This document shows positions 53,055-61,024 of a stretch of DNA of 64,000 nucleotides, piece by piece. The notes beneath the pieces are model-generated. The model saw only the letters and a program-made list of their open reading frames with translations. It ran no database searches and had not been told where the DNA came from. Made by a program: the position numbers and the translations under genes. Source of the DNA: Persicobacter diffluens. Its GTDB lineage: Bacteria > Bacteroidota > Bacteroidia > Cytophagales > Cyclobacteriaceae. Each line of letters begins with the position of its first letter. Position 1 is the stretch's first letter. The DNA lies in NCBI RefSeq assembly GCF_036244895.1, contig NZ_BQKE01000001.1, positions 1,054,001-1,118,000 of the forward strand. Reading direction: 5' to 3'.

Positions 53055-54113
53055 TTATGCTTCTACTTTATCGTTTTCCGGACGAAGCTGACGAACGGCA
53101 GCACCTGCCTGCCACATTTCAGAATCATGCAATTCTTTCAATTCTTCTTCCAGTCCTACACGGTAATCCGCTTTGGAGTTGGCATCAATAGAACGCTGCG
53201 CTTCGTTACCCGCTGCTACTTCATCATACAATTCCTGGAATACAGGCGCTGTAGCATCACGGAATTTTTTCCACCAGTCCAAAGCACCACGCTGAGCGGT
53301 AGTGGAGCAGTTGGCGTACATCCAGTCCATACCATTCTCAGCAACCAATGGCATCAATGACTGCGTCAATTCCTCTACGGTTTCATTGAAAGCTTCTGAT
53401 GGAGAGTGACCAGCCTTACGCAATACATCGTATTGAGCAGCGAAAATACCCTGAATGGCGCCCATCAAAGAACCACGCTCCCCAGTAAGGTCAGAATATA
53501 CTTCTTTCTTGAAAGTAGTCTCGAAAAGGTAACCAGAACCTACTCCAATACCCAATGCCACTACTTTTTCCCATGCTTTGCCAGTAGCATCCTGGAAAAT
53601 AGCATAAGAAGAGTTCAAACCACGTCCTTCTAGGAACATACGACGAAGAGAAGTTCCTGAACCCTTAGGCGCAACCAAAATTACATCGACATCCGCAGGA
53701 GGAACAATACCAGTGCGCTCTTTGTAAGTTACGGCGAAACCGTGAGAGAAATACAAAGTTTTACCTGGCTTCAGGTACTTTTGTACAGTTGGCCAAACGG
53801 TGATCTGACCGGCATCAGAAAGCAAATACTGGATAATCGTACCTCGATCCAAAGCTTCCTCAATTTCGAAAAGTGTCTCACCAGGAACCCAACCGTCTTC
53901 TACTGCTTTGTCCCAGGTTTTGGAGTCTTTACGCTGACCTACGATCACGTTAAAACCGTTATCTTTCAGGTTCAATGCCTGACCAGGTCCCTGCACACCG
54001 TAACCAATAACCGCAATGGTCTCCTCTGCCATTACTGCGCGAGCTTTCTCTAATGGAAACTCTTCACGGGTTACTACATTTTCTTCTACTCCTCCAAAAT
54101 TAATGATTGCCAT
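53055..54113 (-). CDS. ilvC: Ketol-acid reductoisomerase
   Basis: The 352-residue class I enzyme converts acetolactate or acetohydroxybutyrate to the dihydroxy acids with NADPH and magnesium. The nucleotide motif GYGVQGPGQAL (about residues 38-48) lies in the N-terminal Rossmann fold, and the acidic metal ligands are in the DLTGERG segment (about 208-214) and the following helical domain. It is the last gene of ilvD-ilvB-ilvN-ilvC, 47 bases after ilvN. Confidence 0.97.
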   Translation of the reverse strand: MAIINFGGVEENVVTREEFPLEKARAVMAEETIAVIGYGVQGPGQALNLKDNGFNVIVGQRKDSKTWDKAVEDGWVPGETLFEIEEALDRGTIIQYLLSDAGQITVWPTVQKYLKPGKTLYFSHGFAVTYKERTGIVPPADVDVILVAPKGSGTSLRRMFLEGRGLNSSYAIFQDATGKAWEKVVALGIGVGSGYLFETTFKKEVYSDLTGERGSLMGAIQGIFAAQYDVLRKAGHSPSEAFNETVEELTQSLMPLVAENGMDWMYANCSTTAQRGALDWWKKFRDATAPVFQELYDEVAAGNEAQRSIDANSKADYRVGLEEELKELHDSEMWQAGAAVRQLRPENDKVEA

Positions 54114-54160
54114 AGTGATATATATTTTTAGTTTTTTGAATTAAATATGATAAGTGTTTA

Positions 54161-54712
54161 TTAAACAGCGGCTTTTGCCTTTACCTCCTGAATGTGTTCC
54201 TTTAGTTCATCCATAGGCTTGGTGATGGCCACCCGCCCGGAGCGAACAAATTCGGCTACATTGTAGGCTTTCAGTTTCTCGAATAATTGACTTGTTTCTG
54301 AGCGGTGCCCGGTTTTTTCAATCACAAAGAAGTTTTCCTCCATGCTTAATATTCTGGCTCCCTCTCTTCGGATCATGCTTTCCAGCTCAATGCCACTCTT
54401 TAAGGCTGAAATGGGCAGTTTGTACAAAGCGATTTCCTGATGGATGGTCTCCTCCGCATGATGGTAAAAACAGCGGTACACTTCCACCTGCTTTTCAATT
54501 TGCTTGGTGATCAATTGTACTTGTCTTTCGGTGGTGTTAACCACAATGGTGAACCGGTGAACCCCCTCGACCTCAGATTGCGACACATTCAGCGCCTCAA
54601 TATTGATGTGGCGTTTGGTGAATTGGTTGGTGATTCTGGCCAACAATCCGATCGCGTTTTCGGTAAAAATCGAAACGGTATACTCTTCGTTTAGGGCGAC
54701 TTGTTTTACCAT
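54161..54712 (-). CDS. ilvN: Acetolactate synthase small (regulatory) subunit
   Basis: The 183-residue subunit has an N-terminal ACT domain (TVSIFTENAIGLLARITNQF from about residue 12) and a second ACT-like half, and confers valine feedback inhibition on the catalytic subunit in the IlvB family. The motif NIEALNVSQSEVEGVHRFTIVV is typical. It lies between ilvB (40 bases upstream) and ilvC. Confidence 0.95.
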   Translation of the reverse strand: MVKQVALNEEYTVSIFTENAIGLLARITNQFTKRHINIEALNVSQSEVEGVHRFTIVVNTTERQVQLITKQIEKQVEVYRCFYHHAEETIHQEIALYKLPISALKSGIELESMIRREGARILSMEENFFVIEKTGHRSETSQLFEKLKAYNVAEFVRSGRVAITKPMDELKEHIQEVKAKAAV

Positions 54713-54752
54713 AGTTTTCTATTTTATTGAGGAAGGTTCCTCTTTGCCTCAT

Positions 54753-56477
54753 TTATTTCAATCTGATGTCCGTTACGGTGGCGCCGGAAGGAATCATTGG
54801 AAAAACATTTTCTTGTTTCACAACCATACACTCCAGGAAGGTCGCCTCCTGACTATCACGAAGGTCAGTAAGGGCATCCTGCAATTGGTTTTGTTGGTTG
54901 ATGCTGCTGGCACGAACTCCATAGGCTTCGGCCAACTTTACAAAATTCGGATTCTTCAGTGGCGTGCTGCTGTAGCGGTTATCGAAGAATAACTCCTGCC
55001 ACTGGCGTACCATGCCAAGGAATTCATTATTCAAAACCACAATTTTTACCGCTACCGGATGCTCCAGTAAAATCCCCAATTCCTGAACGGTCATTTGGTA
55101 ACCGCCATCTCCGATAATGGCCACCACTTCCCGTTCCGGGCAGGCAATTTTTGCACCGATGGCTGCCGGCAAACAAAATCCCATGGTTCCCAACCCCCCG
55201 GAGGTGATATGTGAACGGCTTTGCTTAAAGGCACTGTATCGGGCCGCTTTCATCTGGTGTTGCCCCACATCAGAAACAATGATGGCATTGCGGTCAAAAG
55301 TTTCGGCGATTTGATCCACTACTTGTGCCATGGTCAAACCATCGCCTTCCGGCTGGCACTCTGGTTGGATTACTTCTGCCTTTTCTTCTTTCAGCAGCTC
55401 ATTGAACTCCTGATACCAATCCGTATAGGCTTTCTTTTCCATGGCCGGAATCAGGGCTTGCAGCGCTTCTTTGGCGTCTGCATGTACTGCTAAATCCGTC
55501 GCAATGTTTTTATCAATTTCTGCCGCATCCAATTCAATATGAAGGATCTTGGCTTGTTTGGCATAGGTCTGGGTGTTACCCGTTACCCGGTCATCGAATC
55601 GCATCCCAATCGCAATCAAAAGATCGCAGGAATTGGTCAACATATTCGGGGCATAATTTCCGTGCATGCCCACCATACCCACATAAGTAGGGTGGTCTGA
55701 AGGAATCGCCGAAAGGCCCAATAGGGTGGATGCAGAAGGGATATTGCTTTGATCTAAAAAGCTTTCCAATTCTTTTTCTGCTCCGGAAAGAATTACGCCT
55801 TGTCCCCAGATGACGAAAGGCTTTTCCGCTGCTTTGATCATTTCCACCGCCTGCGCGATTTTGTCCTGATCAAGTTTAGGCTTAGGAATATAGCTGTTAA
55901 TCATTTGGCAGGGCTTGTAACTAAACTCTACCTCCTGAAATTGTGCATTCTTGGTAATGTCGATCAATACCGGACCCGGTCTTCCGGAACGGGCGATGAA
56001 AAAGGCTTTGGCCAACACCTCGGCAATATCATCTGCTTCCGTAATCTGATAATTCCATTTAGTGACTGGCATGGAAATACCGGTGATGTCTGTTTCCTGA
56101 AAGGCATCGGTCCCGATTAAATTATAGGCCACCTGCCCGGTTATACATACCAATGGAGTTGAATCCATCATGGCATCTGCTACTCCGGTAATAATATTAG
56201 TAGCACCCGGACCGGAAGTGGCTAAAAGCACACCTACTTTTCCCGACGCACGGGCATAGCCCTGGGCGGCATGAATGGCGCCCTGTTCGTGGCGGCCCAT
56301 TACATGCTTAATGGTACCTTCCGCTTCATAATGATACAGGGCATCATAAATCGGCATGTTGGCGCCACCGGGATATCCGAAAATGGTGTCTACGCCCTCA
56401 GCAAGCAATGATTTAACAAAAGCATCAGCTCCTGAGATGGTGGTGATTGTTTCCGTGGTGTTTTGCATTTCACTCAT
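54753..56477 (-). CDS. ilvB: Acetolactate synthase large (catalytic) subunit
   Basis: The 574-residue thiamine-diphosphate enzyme condenses two pyruvates, or pyruvate with 2-oxobutyrate. The catalytic glutamate region is in GRHEQGAIHAAQGYARASG (about residues 62-80), the N-terminal FGYPGG is intact, and the ThDP-magnesium motif GDGGYQM ... NNEFLGMVRQWQELFF (about 457-495) is complete. It is the second gene of the operon, 11 bases after ilvD. Confidence 0.97.
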   Translation of the reverse strand: MSEMQNTTETITTISGADAFVKSLLAEGVDTIFGYPGGANMPIYDALYHYEAEGTIKHVMGRHEQGAIHAAQGYARASGKVGVLLATSGPGATNIITGVADAMMDSTPLVCITGQVAYNLIGTDAFQETDITGISMPVTKWNYQITEADDIAEVLAKAFFIARSGRPGPVLIDITKNAQFQEVEFSYKPCQMINSYIPKPKLDQDKIAQAVEMIKAAEKPFVIWGQGVILSGAEKELESFLDQSNIPSASTLLGLSAIPSDHPTYVGMVGMHGNYAPNMLTNSCDLLIAIGMRFDDRVTGNTQTYAKQAKILHIELDAAEIDKNIATDLAVHADAKEALQALIPAMEKKAYTDWYQEFNELLKEEKAEVIQPECQPEGDGLTMAQVVDQIAETFDRNAIIVSDVGQHQMKAARYSAFKQSRSHITSGGLGTMGFCLPAAIGAKIACPEREVVAIIGDGGYQMTVQELGILLEHPVAVKIVVLNNEFLGMVRQWQELFFDNRYSSTPLKNPNFVKLAEAYGVRASSINQQNQLQDALTDLRDSQEATFLECMVVKQENVFPMIPSGATVTDIRLK

Positions 56478-56488
56478 GGTCTCTTTTG

Positions 56489-58168
56489 TTAAAATCGGTC
56501 AGTTACGCAGCCTTGTGAAGCTGTAGAAACTGATTTTGCATATTTATAAAGTACGCCGCGGGTCTTTTTCAAGGGAGGAGCTATCCAGGCTGCTTTTCTT
56601 TCAGCCATTTCCTCCTCGCTGATGTGCAGCGTCAATTCATTATTATCCGCATCGATGGTAATCTTGTCGCCTTCTTTTACCAAAGCTAGTGGTCCGCCAA
56701 CCTGAGCTTCAGGGGTGATGTGGCCCACTACGAAACCGTGCGTTCCTCCAGAGAATCGTCCGTCCGTGATCAGGGCCACATCGTTACCTAAACCTGCCCC
56801 CATAATAGCGGCAGTAGGCTTGAGCATCTCCGGCATTCCGGGACCACCTTGTGGTCCTTCATATCGGATAACTACAACATCACCCTTCTTAACCTTGCCG
56901 GTGGCGATGCCTTCGTTAGCGTCGAATTCTCCTTCAAAAACGCGAGCCGTGCCGGTGAAGGAAGTTCCTTCTTTGCCGGTGATTTTGGCCACGGATCCCT
57001 CAGGAGAGAGATTACCTTTTAATATTTGTAAATGGCCGGTTTCCTTTATTGGATTATCCCAGTCCATGATAATTTTCTGATCGTCCGGTAGTCTAGGCGC
57101 ATCGGCCAGATTTTCTGCCAAAGTCTTTCCGGTGATGGTCATACAGTCGCCATGCAACAGTCCTTTGTCCAGCAGAAGTCTCAATACTGCCGGCGTTCCA
57201 CCGATCTCGTGCAGGTCTTCCATCAGGTATTTTCCGGAAGGTTTCAGGTCGGCCAAAAATGGCGTTTCGTCTGAAAGGCGCTGCATGTCTTCAATAGTGA
57301 AGGAGATATCCGCCGTATCTGCCAATGCCAGTAAATGAAGTACGGCATTGGTAGAGCCCCCCATAATGAGGGTCAGGCGAAAGGCGTTCTCGAAAGATTT
57401 TTTAGTGACAATGTCCAGCGGCTTAATGTCGTTTTCGATCAAGTGCTTCATCATTTCTCCTGCTCTGAAAGCTTCTTCTTTTTTGAGCTTACTTTGCGCA
57501 GGAATAGAAGCATTGAAAGGAAGCGCCATCCCTAAAGCTTCAATGGCGGAGGACATGGTATTGGCGGTATACATTCCGCCACAAGCCCCGGCACCATTAC
57601 AAGCTTTCTGAACTATTGCTTTATATTCTTCCTCGGAAATGGTTCCGGCTACTTTTTTTCCCCAAGCTTCAAAAGCAGAAACGATGTCCAGCTTTTGTCC
57701 ATTGTGGTTCCCGGAAGCAATGGTTCCTCCATACATCAGGATGGAAGGGCGATTCAGGCGAATCAAACCCATCAAAGCACCGGGCATATTTTTATCACAA
57801 CCTACTACGGTAACACAACCGTCATAGGCTTGTGCATTAACTACGGTTTCTACGGAATCAGCGATCACATCACGGGAAGGTAAAGAATAACGCATTCCCG
57901 GCGTTCCCATGGAGATACCGTCTGATACGCCAATGGTATTAAAAATCAATCCCACCAGGCCGGAAGAAAGCACCCCTTTCTTAACGTCTACGGCTAGATC
58001 ATTCAGGTGCATATTACAAGGGTTACCCTCATAACCCGTACTGGCAATGCCAATAAAAGGCTTTTGAAGATCTTCCTCCGTCAACCCCAAAGCGTAGTGT
58101 TGGGCCTGAGCAGCAGGCTGGGCGTCATCGGTCGTAACTAAATGGCTATATTTTTTATATTGATTCAT
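56489..58168 (-). CDS. ilvD: Dihydroxy-acid dehydratase
   Basis: The 559-residue iron-sulfur enzyme dehydrates the dihydroxy acids to the keto acids of valine and isoleucine. Cluster cysteines are seen in the NPCNMHL segment (about 51-57), VGCDKNMPG (about 122-130) and GAGACGGMYTANTM (about 193-206). It is the first structural gene of the operon. Its start is about 95 bases after the stop of a branched-chain-rich leader ORF, and the ATG has no Shine-Dalgarno sequence. Confidence 0.97.
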   Translation of the reverse strand: MNQYKKYSHLVTTDDAQPAAQAQHYALGLTEEDLQKPFIGIASTGYEGNPCNMHLNDLAVDVKKGVLSSGLVGLIFNTIGVSDGISMGTPGMRYSLPSRDVIADSVETVVNAQAYDGCVTVVGCDKNMPGALMGLIRLNRPSILMYGGTIASGNHNGQKLDIVSAFEAWGKKVAGTISEEEYKAIVQKACNGAGACGGMYTANTMSSAIEALGMALPFNASIPAQSKLKKEEAFRAGEMMKHLIENDIKPLDIVTKKSFENAFRLTLIMGGSTNAVLHLLALADTADISFTIEDMQRLSDETPFLADLKPSGKYLMEDLHEIGGTPAVLRLLLDKGLLHGDCMTITGKTLAENLADAPRLPDDQKIIMDWDNPIKETGHLQILKGNLSPEGSVAKITGKEGTSFTGTARVFEGEFDANEGIATGKVKKGDVVVIRYEGPQGGPGMPEMLKPTAAIMGAGLGNDVALITDGRFSGGTHGFVVGHITPEAQVGGPLALVKEGDKITIDADNNELTLHISEEEMAERKAAWIAPPLKKTRGVLYKYAKSVSTASQGCVTDRF

Positions 58169-58206
58169 AATGATATGCTAGTAAATAGGAAGGGTAAATT
58201 TTTAAT

Positions 58207-58388
58207 CTCTTTGGCAAGGCATTATCCGACATGCTTGTCGATAAATGAAAGGGTAGAATGAACCTATGCCAAAGAGCGAATGACGACGACAGCTAAAATA
58301 TTAATGACGCGAATGCGTAGGCGGGAAATGAGGTTACCACCAATCAAAATCAGTCGACGCAATCGGTCGCTTGCCAGGGTTGGCAAGG
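58207..58388 (-). promoter_or_regulatory. Putative attenuator of the ilv operon (alternative stem-loops)
   Basis: Read on the minus strand: segment A CTTGCCA (58387-58381) pairs with B TGGCAAG (58376-58370) around a four-base loop. C CTCTTTGGCA (58276-58267), which is the end of the leader ORF, pairs perfectly over 10 bp with D TGCCAAAGAG (58216-58207). D overlaps a second CTTGCCA (58218-58212), so B could pair with A or with D while C competes for D. A small hairpin CGACA/TGTCG lies in the C-D loop. No U-run follows D, so the mechanism (termination, Rho or translation) is undecided. Confidence 0.6.
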
Positions 58389-58425
58389 AATTTTGTTGGT
58401 AATATGACTCTTTCGCGTATTCCAT
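58264..58425 (-). CDS. Branched-chain-amino-acid-rich leader peptide of the ilv operon
   Basis: A 53-codon frame starts MEYAKESYYQQ, and 18 of its last 33 residues are Leu, Ile or Val, including the run INILAVVVIRSLA at its end. A probable promoter lies about 40 bases upstream, and ilvD starts about 95 bases downstream. This is the classic composition of an attenuator leader whose translation senses charged tRNA-Leu, -Ile and -Val. The frame could be extended to an ATG at 58500, but the -7 box at 58472-58465 lies inside that extension. It is too short and too biased to be an enzyme. Confidence 0.7.
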   Translation of the reverse strand: MEYAKESYYQQNSLPTLASDRLRRLILIGGNLISRLRIRVINILAVVVIRSLA

Positions 58426-58464
58426 AATCTTGTAAAGGAAAAAATATCGTCTTGGTTTACTCTT

Positions 58465-58472
58465 CAAAAGTA
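58465..58472 (-). promoter_or_regulatory. Probable -7 box of the ilv leader transcript
   Basis: Minus-strand TACTTTTG matches TAnnTTTG exactly and would start transcription about 30 bases before the leader ATG. The nearest TTG upstream is 25 bases away, longer than the usual spacing. Confidence 0.5.
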
Positions 58473-58500
58473 AAAAGTGGAAAAAGTTTATGAGCTCCAA

Positions 58501-58872
58501 TTTTCTTACATTTTACAACGGCTAAAAGGGGTGGTTTTAGGGTAAGCGACTGGTTTTGAGTTTATTTTGCTTTTGTGAAATATGATTGGTTAGCCTTTTA
58601 TTCTGGTGAAATATTGCCTTAATTTTCATCATGACGCCTCTTTTTTATGATTTTTGACATATTTTCTGTCGAGATCGGTTTGGGATAGGGTTGTGGAGGG
58701 CCCGCCTGGCAGTGGGAGATTTTCCGAAGGCTAAGGCCGAATCTATAGGGCAAGAATGATGGGGAAAGCGGGTGGATCCTGCCTTTGGTGCTGGCAAATA
58801 AAAATATTTATTATTGTGGGCAGAATAGGCCTGCCTTCGTAACTTCGCCAAAATATACATCAATCATCATTT
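58501..58872. other. Divergent intergenic region, partly GC-rich
   Basis: The region lies between the ilv leader promoter and the flippase gene. About 58670-58800 is clearly more GC-rich than other gaps here and shows short complementary stretches (for example GCCTTTGGTGCTGGC near 58778), but I could not match it to SRP RNA, 6S RNA, 5S rRNA or a riboswitch. A weak -7-like TAACTTCG lies about 30 bases before the flippase start. Confidence 0.35.
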
Positions 58873-60342
58873 ATGGGGGTCGTTATTAAGCAGGGGGTGC
58901 GTGCCTCATTGATTACCTATTTTGGGGTAATATTTGGCGCACTGAATTTTTTATACATCATGCCAAAAATTCTGGAGCCGGATCAAATCGGAATGATTCG
59001 TCTGTTGCAGGATCTGGCCATTTTGTTGGCCTCCTTTGTGCAGTTTTCCCTCCCGACGGTTTTGGATCGATTTATTCCTGTTTTTAGGAAAGAAGGAGTG
59101 TCCTCTATTCGGTTTGCGCTGATTTATCCGCTTCCTTTTGCGGGAATTTTTCTGTTTATTTTTGCAATGAATCCTGATTTTTGGTCCGCTTTATTGATTC
59201 CCGATAATCCGGAAATGCAGCCCTACTTCCTCTTGGTTCCACTTTTGATGGTCATCCTGATCGGGCAGCTGATGATGGAGTCTTTTTATAGAGCGAATCT
59301 GAAGATAGCCTTCCCTAACTTTATCAAGGAAGTGTTTGTCCGCATGACGCAGACGCTGCTGGTGGTGGGCCTGGCCTTAAAGCTTTTTGGTTTTGAGACC
59401 ATTATGCTGGGCATAGTGGTCGCCTATGGGCTTGGAGCAATTTTATTGTTTGCCTACGCCCATTTCAAAGGTTGGCTGGACTGGCGGGGCAGTGTGTTTC
59501 CGCAAAAAGAAAAACAAAAGGAAATAGCCCATTATGCCTGGTTTGTATTACTCTCCTCCGCGGGTGCGCTGGTCGCCTCCAAAGTGGATACTTTAATGAT
59601 CAGTAGTATGGTCGGGCTGGATGCTTTGGGGATTTATGTCATTGCTTTTTTTATTGGGAGTGTGATTGAAATTCCAAGAAGAGCCATTTCCCAAATTGCC
59701 ATTCCGCTGATTTCAAAAGCCTTTAAAGAAGGGGAGATAGAAGCTATTAGAAAGCTTTACCGACAGACTGCCGGGGTATTGATTGTCGTAGGTTCCTGGT
59801 TGTTTTTGGGGATTTGGTGTAATCTGGACTTTGTGTATGATGTAATGCCCAATGCGGAAATTTATCGGACTGGGGCTATGGTGATGTTTTGGATCGGAAT
59901 GTCTAAGGTGGTAGACATGGTATTTGGCTTGAATAGTGAAATTATCCTACAGTCTGATCAGTATCGAAAGCTGACCTATTTCACCGCAAGTTTAGCCGTT
60001 TTATTAGTGTTGACGAACCTATGGTTGATCCCTATATATGGCATTAGTGGGGCTGCCTTCGCGACTTTTCTCTCGATGATGATCTTTAATTTATTGAAGC
60101 TGATCTTAATCTTGCGCGTGTGGGGAATTCAGCCTTTTGGCATGGGACACCTGTATTTTATTCCTTTCATCGTTCTGCCTTACATCATTATTCAAAGCCT
60201 GCCGGAGTTTAATATGTGGGGGGAGTTTCTGGTACGCGGTATTATAATTACGCTTTCCGTGTATTTTGGGGCCGTTATTTCAGGTGTTTCGGAGGATCTT
60301 CAGCAATTAAATAAGCGTATCCTCACTTCTTTTTCTAATTGA
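58873..60342 (+). CDS. Polysaccharide flippase (MATE/Wzx-type)
   Basis: The 489-residue membrane protein has about 12-14 hydrophobic helices and the family start GVRASLITYFGVIFGALNF with the PEDQ-like motif LEPDQIGMIRLLQDLA near residue 37. The middle segment ALVASKVDTLMISSMVGLDALGIYVIAFF (residues about 235-263) is characteristic of O-antigen flippase-like proteins. It would move lipid-linked saccharides across the inner membrane. No glycosyltransferases are adjacent, so the substrate cannot be guessed. Confidence 0.85.
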   Translation: MGVVIKQGVRASLITYFGVIFGALNFLYIMPKILEPDQIGMIRLLQDLAILLASFVQFSLPTVLDRFIPVFRKEGVSSIRFALIYPLPFAGIFLFIFAMNPDFWSALLIPDNPEMQPYFLLVPLLMVILIGQLMMESFYRANLKIAFPNFIKEVFVRMTQTLLVVGLALKLFGFETIMLGIVVAYGLGAILLFAYAHFKGWLDWRGSVFPQKEKQKEIAHYAWFVLLSSAGALVASKVDTLMISSMVGLDALGIYVIAFFIGSVIEIPRRAISQIAIPLISKAFKEGEIEAIRKLYRQTAGVLIVVGSWLFLGIWCNLDFVYDVMPNAEIYRTGAMVMFWIGMSKVVDMVFGLNSEIILQSDQYRKLTYFTASLAVLLVLTNLWLIPIYGISGAAFATFLSMMIFNLLKLILILRVWGIQPFGMGHLYFIPFIVLPYIIIQSLPEFNMWGEFLVRGIIITLSVYFGAVISGVSEDLQQLNKRILTSFSN

Positions 60343-60527
60343 TTACTAAGCTTTTATTGATTTTGGCGCTTTTCTTGCGCCTGTAAGATTGAATAAATTT
60401 TCAATAATTCTGCCTTTTGTATAACAATTTCTGTTCATATTTATTAGTTTGTGAACTGATTGCTATGGTATTGTTGAGCAAATCATAGTGCTACTTTGTT
60501 AAGACGAAGGTCAAATAAACAGATTGT

Positions 60528-60818
60528 ATGAAAAACTTTATTAAGAACTTTTTAAAAGGATTCCAGCCGGAATACTCAGTGGTCGTAAAAATGTATCACG
60601 TCATTCCAGGCCAGCCCGTTAAAGTAATGGGCAATAAAGAAAAGTTCGGTAAGGGGGAGAAGGACGCTGCATCCGCCTACTTCAAACAGGTGTTACAAAC
60701 CACTGGTGAGAACAAGTTTATGCCGGTAGAGGTACAACTGGTTAAAGGAAAGAAAGTAATTCGAGCGAAGTCTTTCGGTCCTGTACAGGAGATTAAAACG
60801 ATGAAATTAGCGGCCTAG
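60528..60818 (+). CDS. Small hypothetical protein (96 aa)
   Basis: The basic, soluble protein (MKNFIKNFLKGFQPEYSV ... EIKTMKLAA) has no signal peptide and about 19 lysines. A central VKVMGNKEKFGKGEKDAA stretch is followed by two beta-strand-like segments. I do not recognise it. It forms a single-gene unit with a strong terminator. Confidence 0.65.
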   Translation: MKNFIKNFLKGFQPEYSVVVKMYHVIPGQPVKVMGNKEKFGKGEKDAASAYFKQVLQTTGENKFMPVEVQLVKGKKVIRAKSFGPVQEIKTMKLAA

Positions 60819-60835
60819 GCCGAGCCAAAACTCAT

Positions 60836-60873
60836 AAAAAAACCTTCCGGAGTAATTCGGAAGGTTTTTTTTT
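60836..60873 (+). terminator. Terminator after the 96-residue protein gene
   Basis: AACCTTCCG and CGGAAGGTT form a perfect 9-bp stem flanked by A7 and T9 runs. Confidence 0.9.
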
Positions 60874-60895
60874 CTGTCCTTTTGTTTTTTCGTCC

Positions 60896-61024
60896 AGCCC
60901 GAATGATGCATACCATTCTCCTCCCTCATCTGCTTCGTTGGAAAAAGCTTAAAATAGGGAACTACTTCTTCATTATTCCCGCCTGGCAGCTCAACGAGGA
61001 TTTAAGTATGAATCATCCGGCTTA
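60896..61024 (+). repeat. Dispersed intergenic element, copy 9 (truncated)
   Basis: This 129-bp copy keeps the full core (CTGCTTCGTTGGAAAAAGCT, TTCCCGCCTGGCAGCTCAACG) and the right end GAATCATCCGGCTTA, but lacks about 90 bp on the left. Either the left end joins the core directly, or the copy begins at the palindrome. The final TTA is the inverted stop codon of the porin gene. Confidence 0.85.

Noticed and set aside
58690..58720. Sequence CGCCTGGCAG resembling 5S rRNA or the core of the dispersed repeat
   Set aside because: The match ends after about a dozen bases on both sides; neither the rest of 5S rRNA nor the repeat core is present.
58670..58800. GC-rich patch considered as a structured RNA
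   Set aside because: No match to the conserved loops of SRP RNA, 6S RNA, RNase P or tmRNA, and no clear terminator. It is reported only as an intergenic stretch.
58645..58863. Open frame of 72 codons on the minus strand between the ilv leader and the flippase gene
   Set aside because: It has no recognisable domain, start context or operon link, and lies in the GC-rich intergenic patch.
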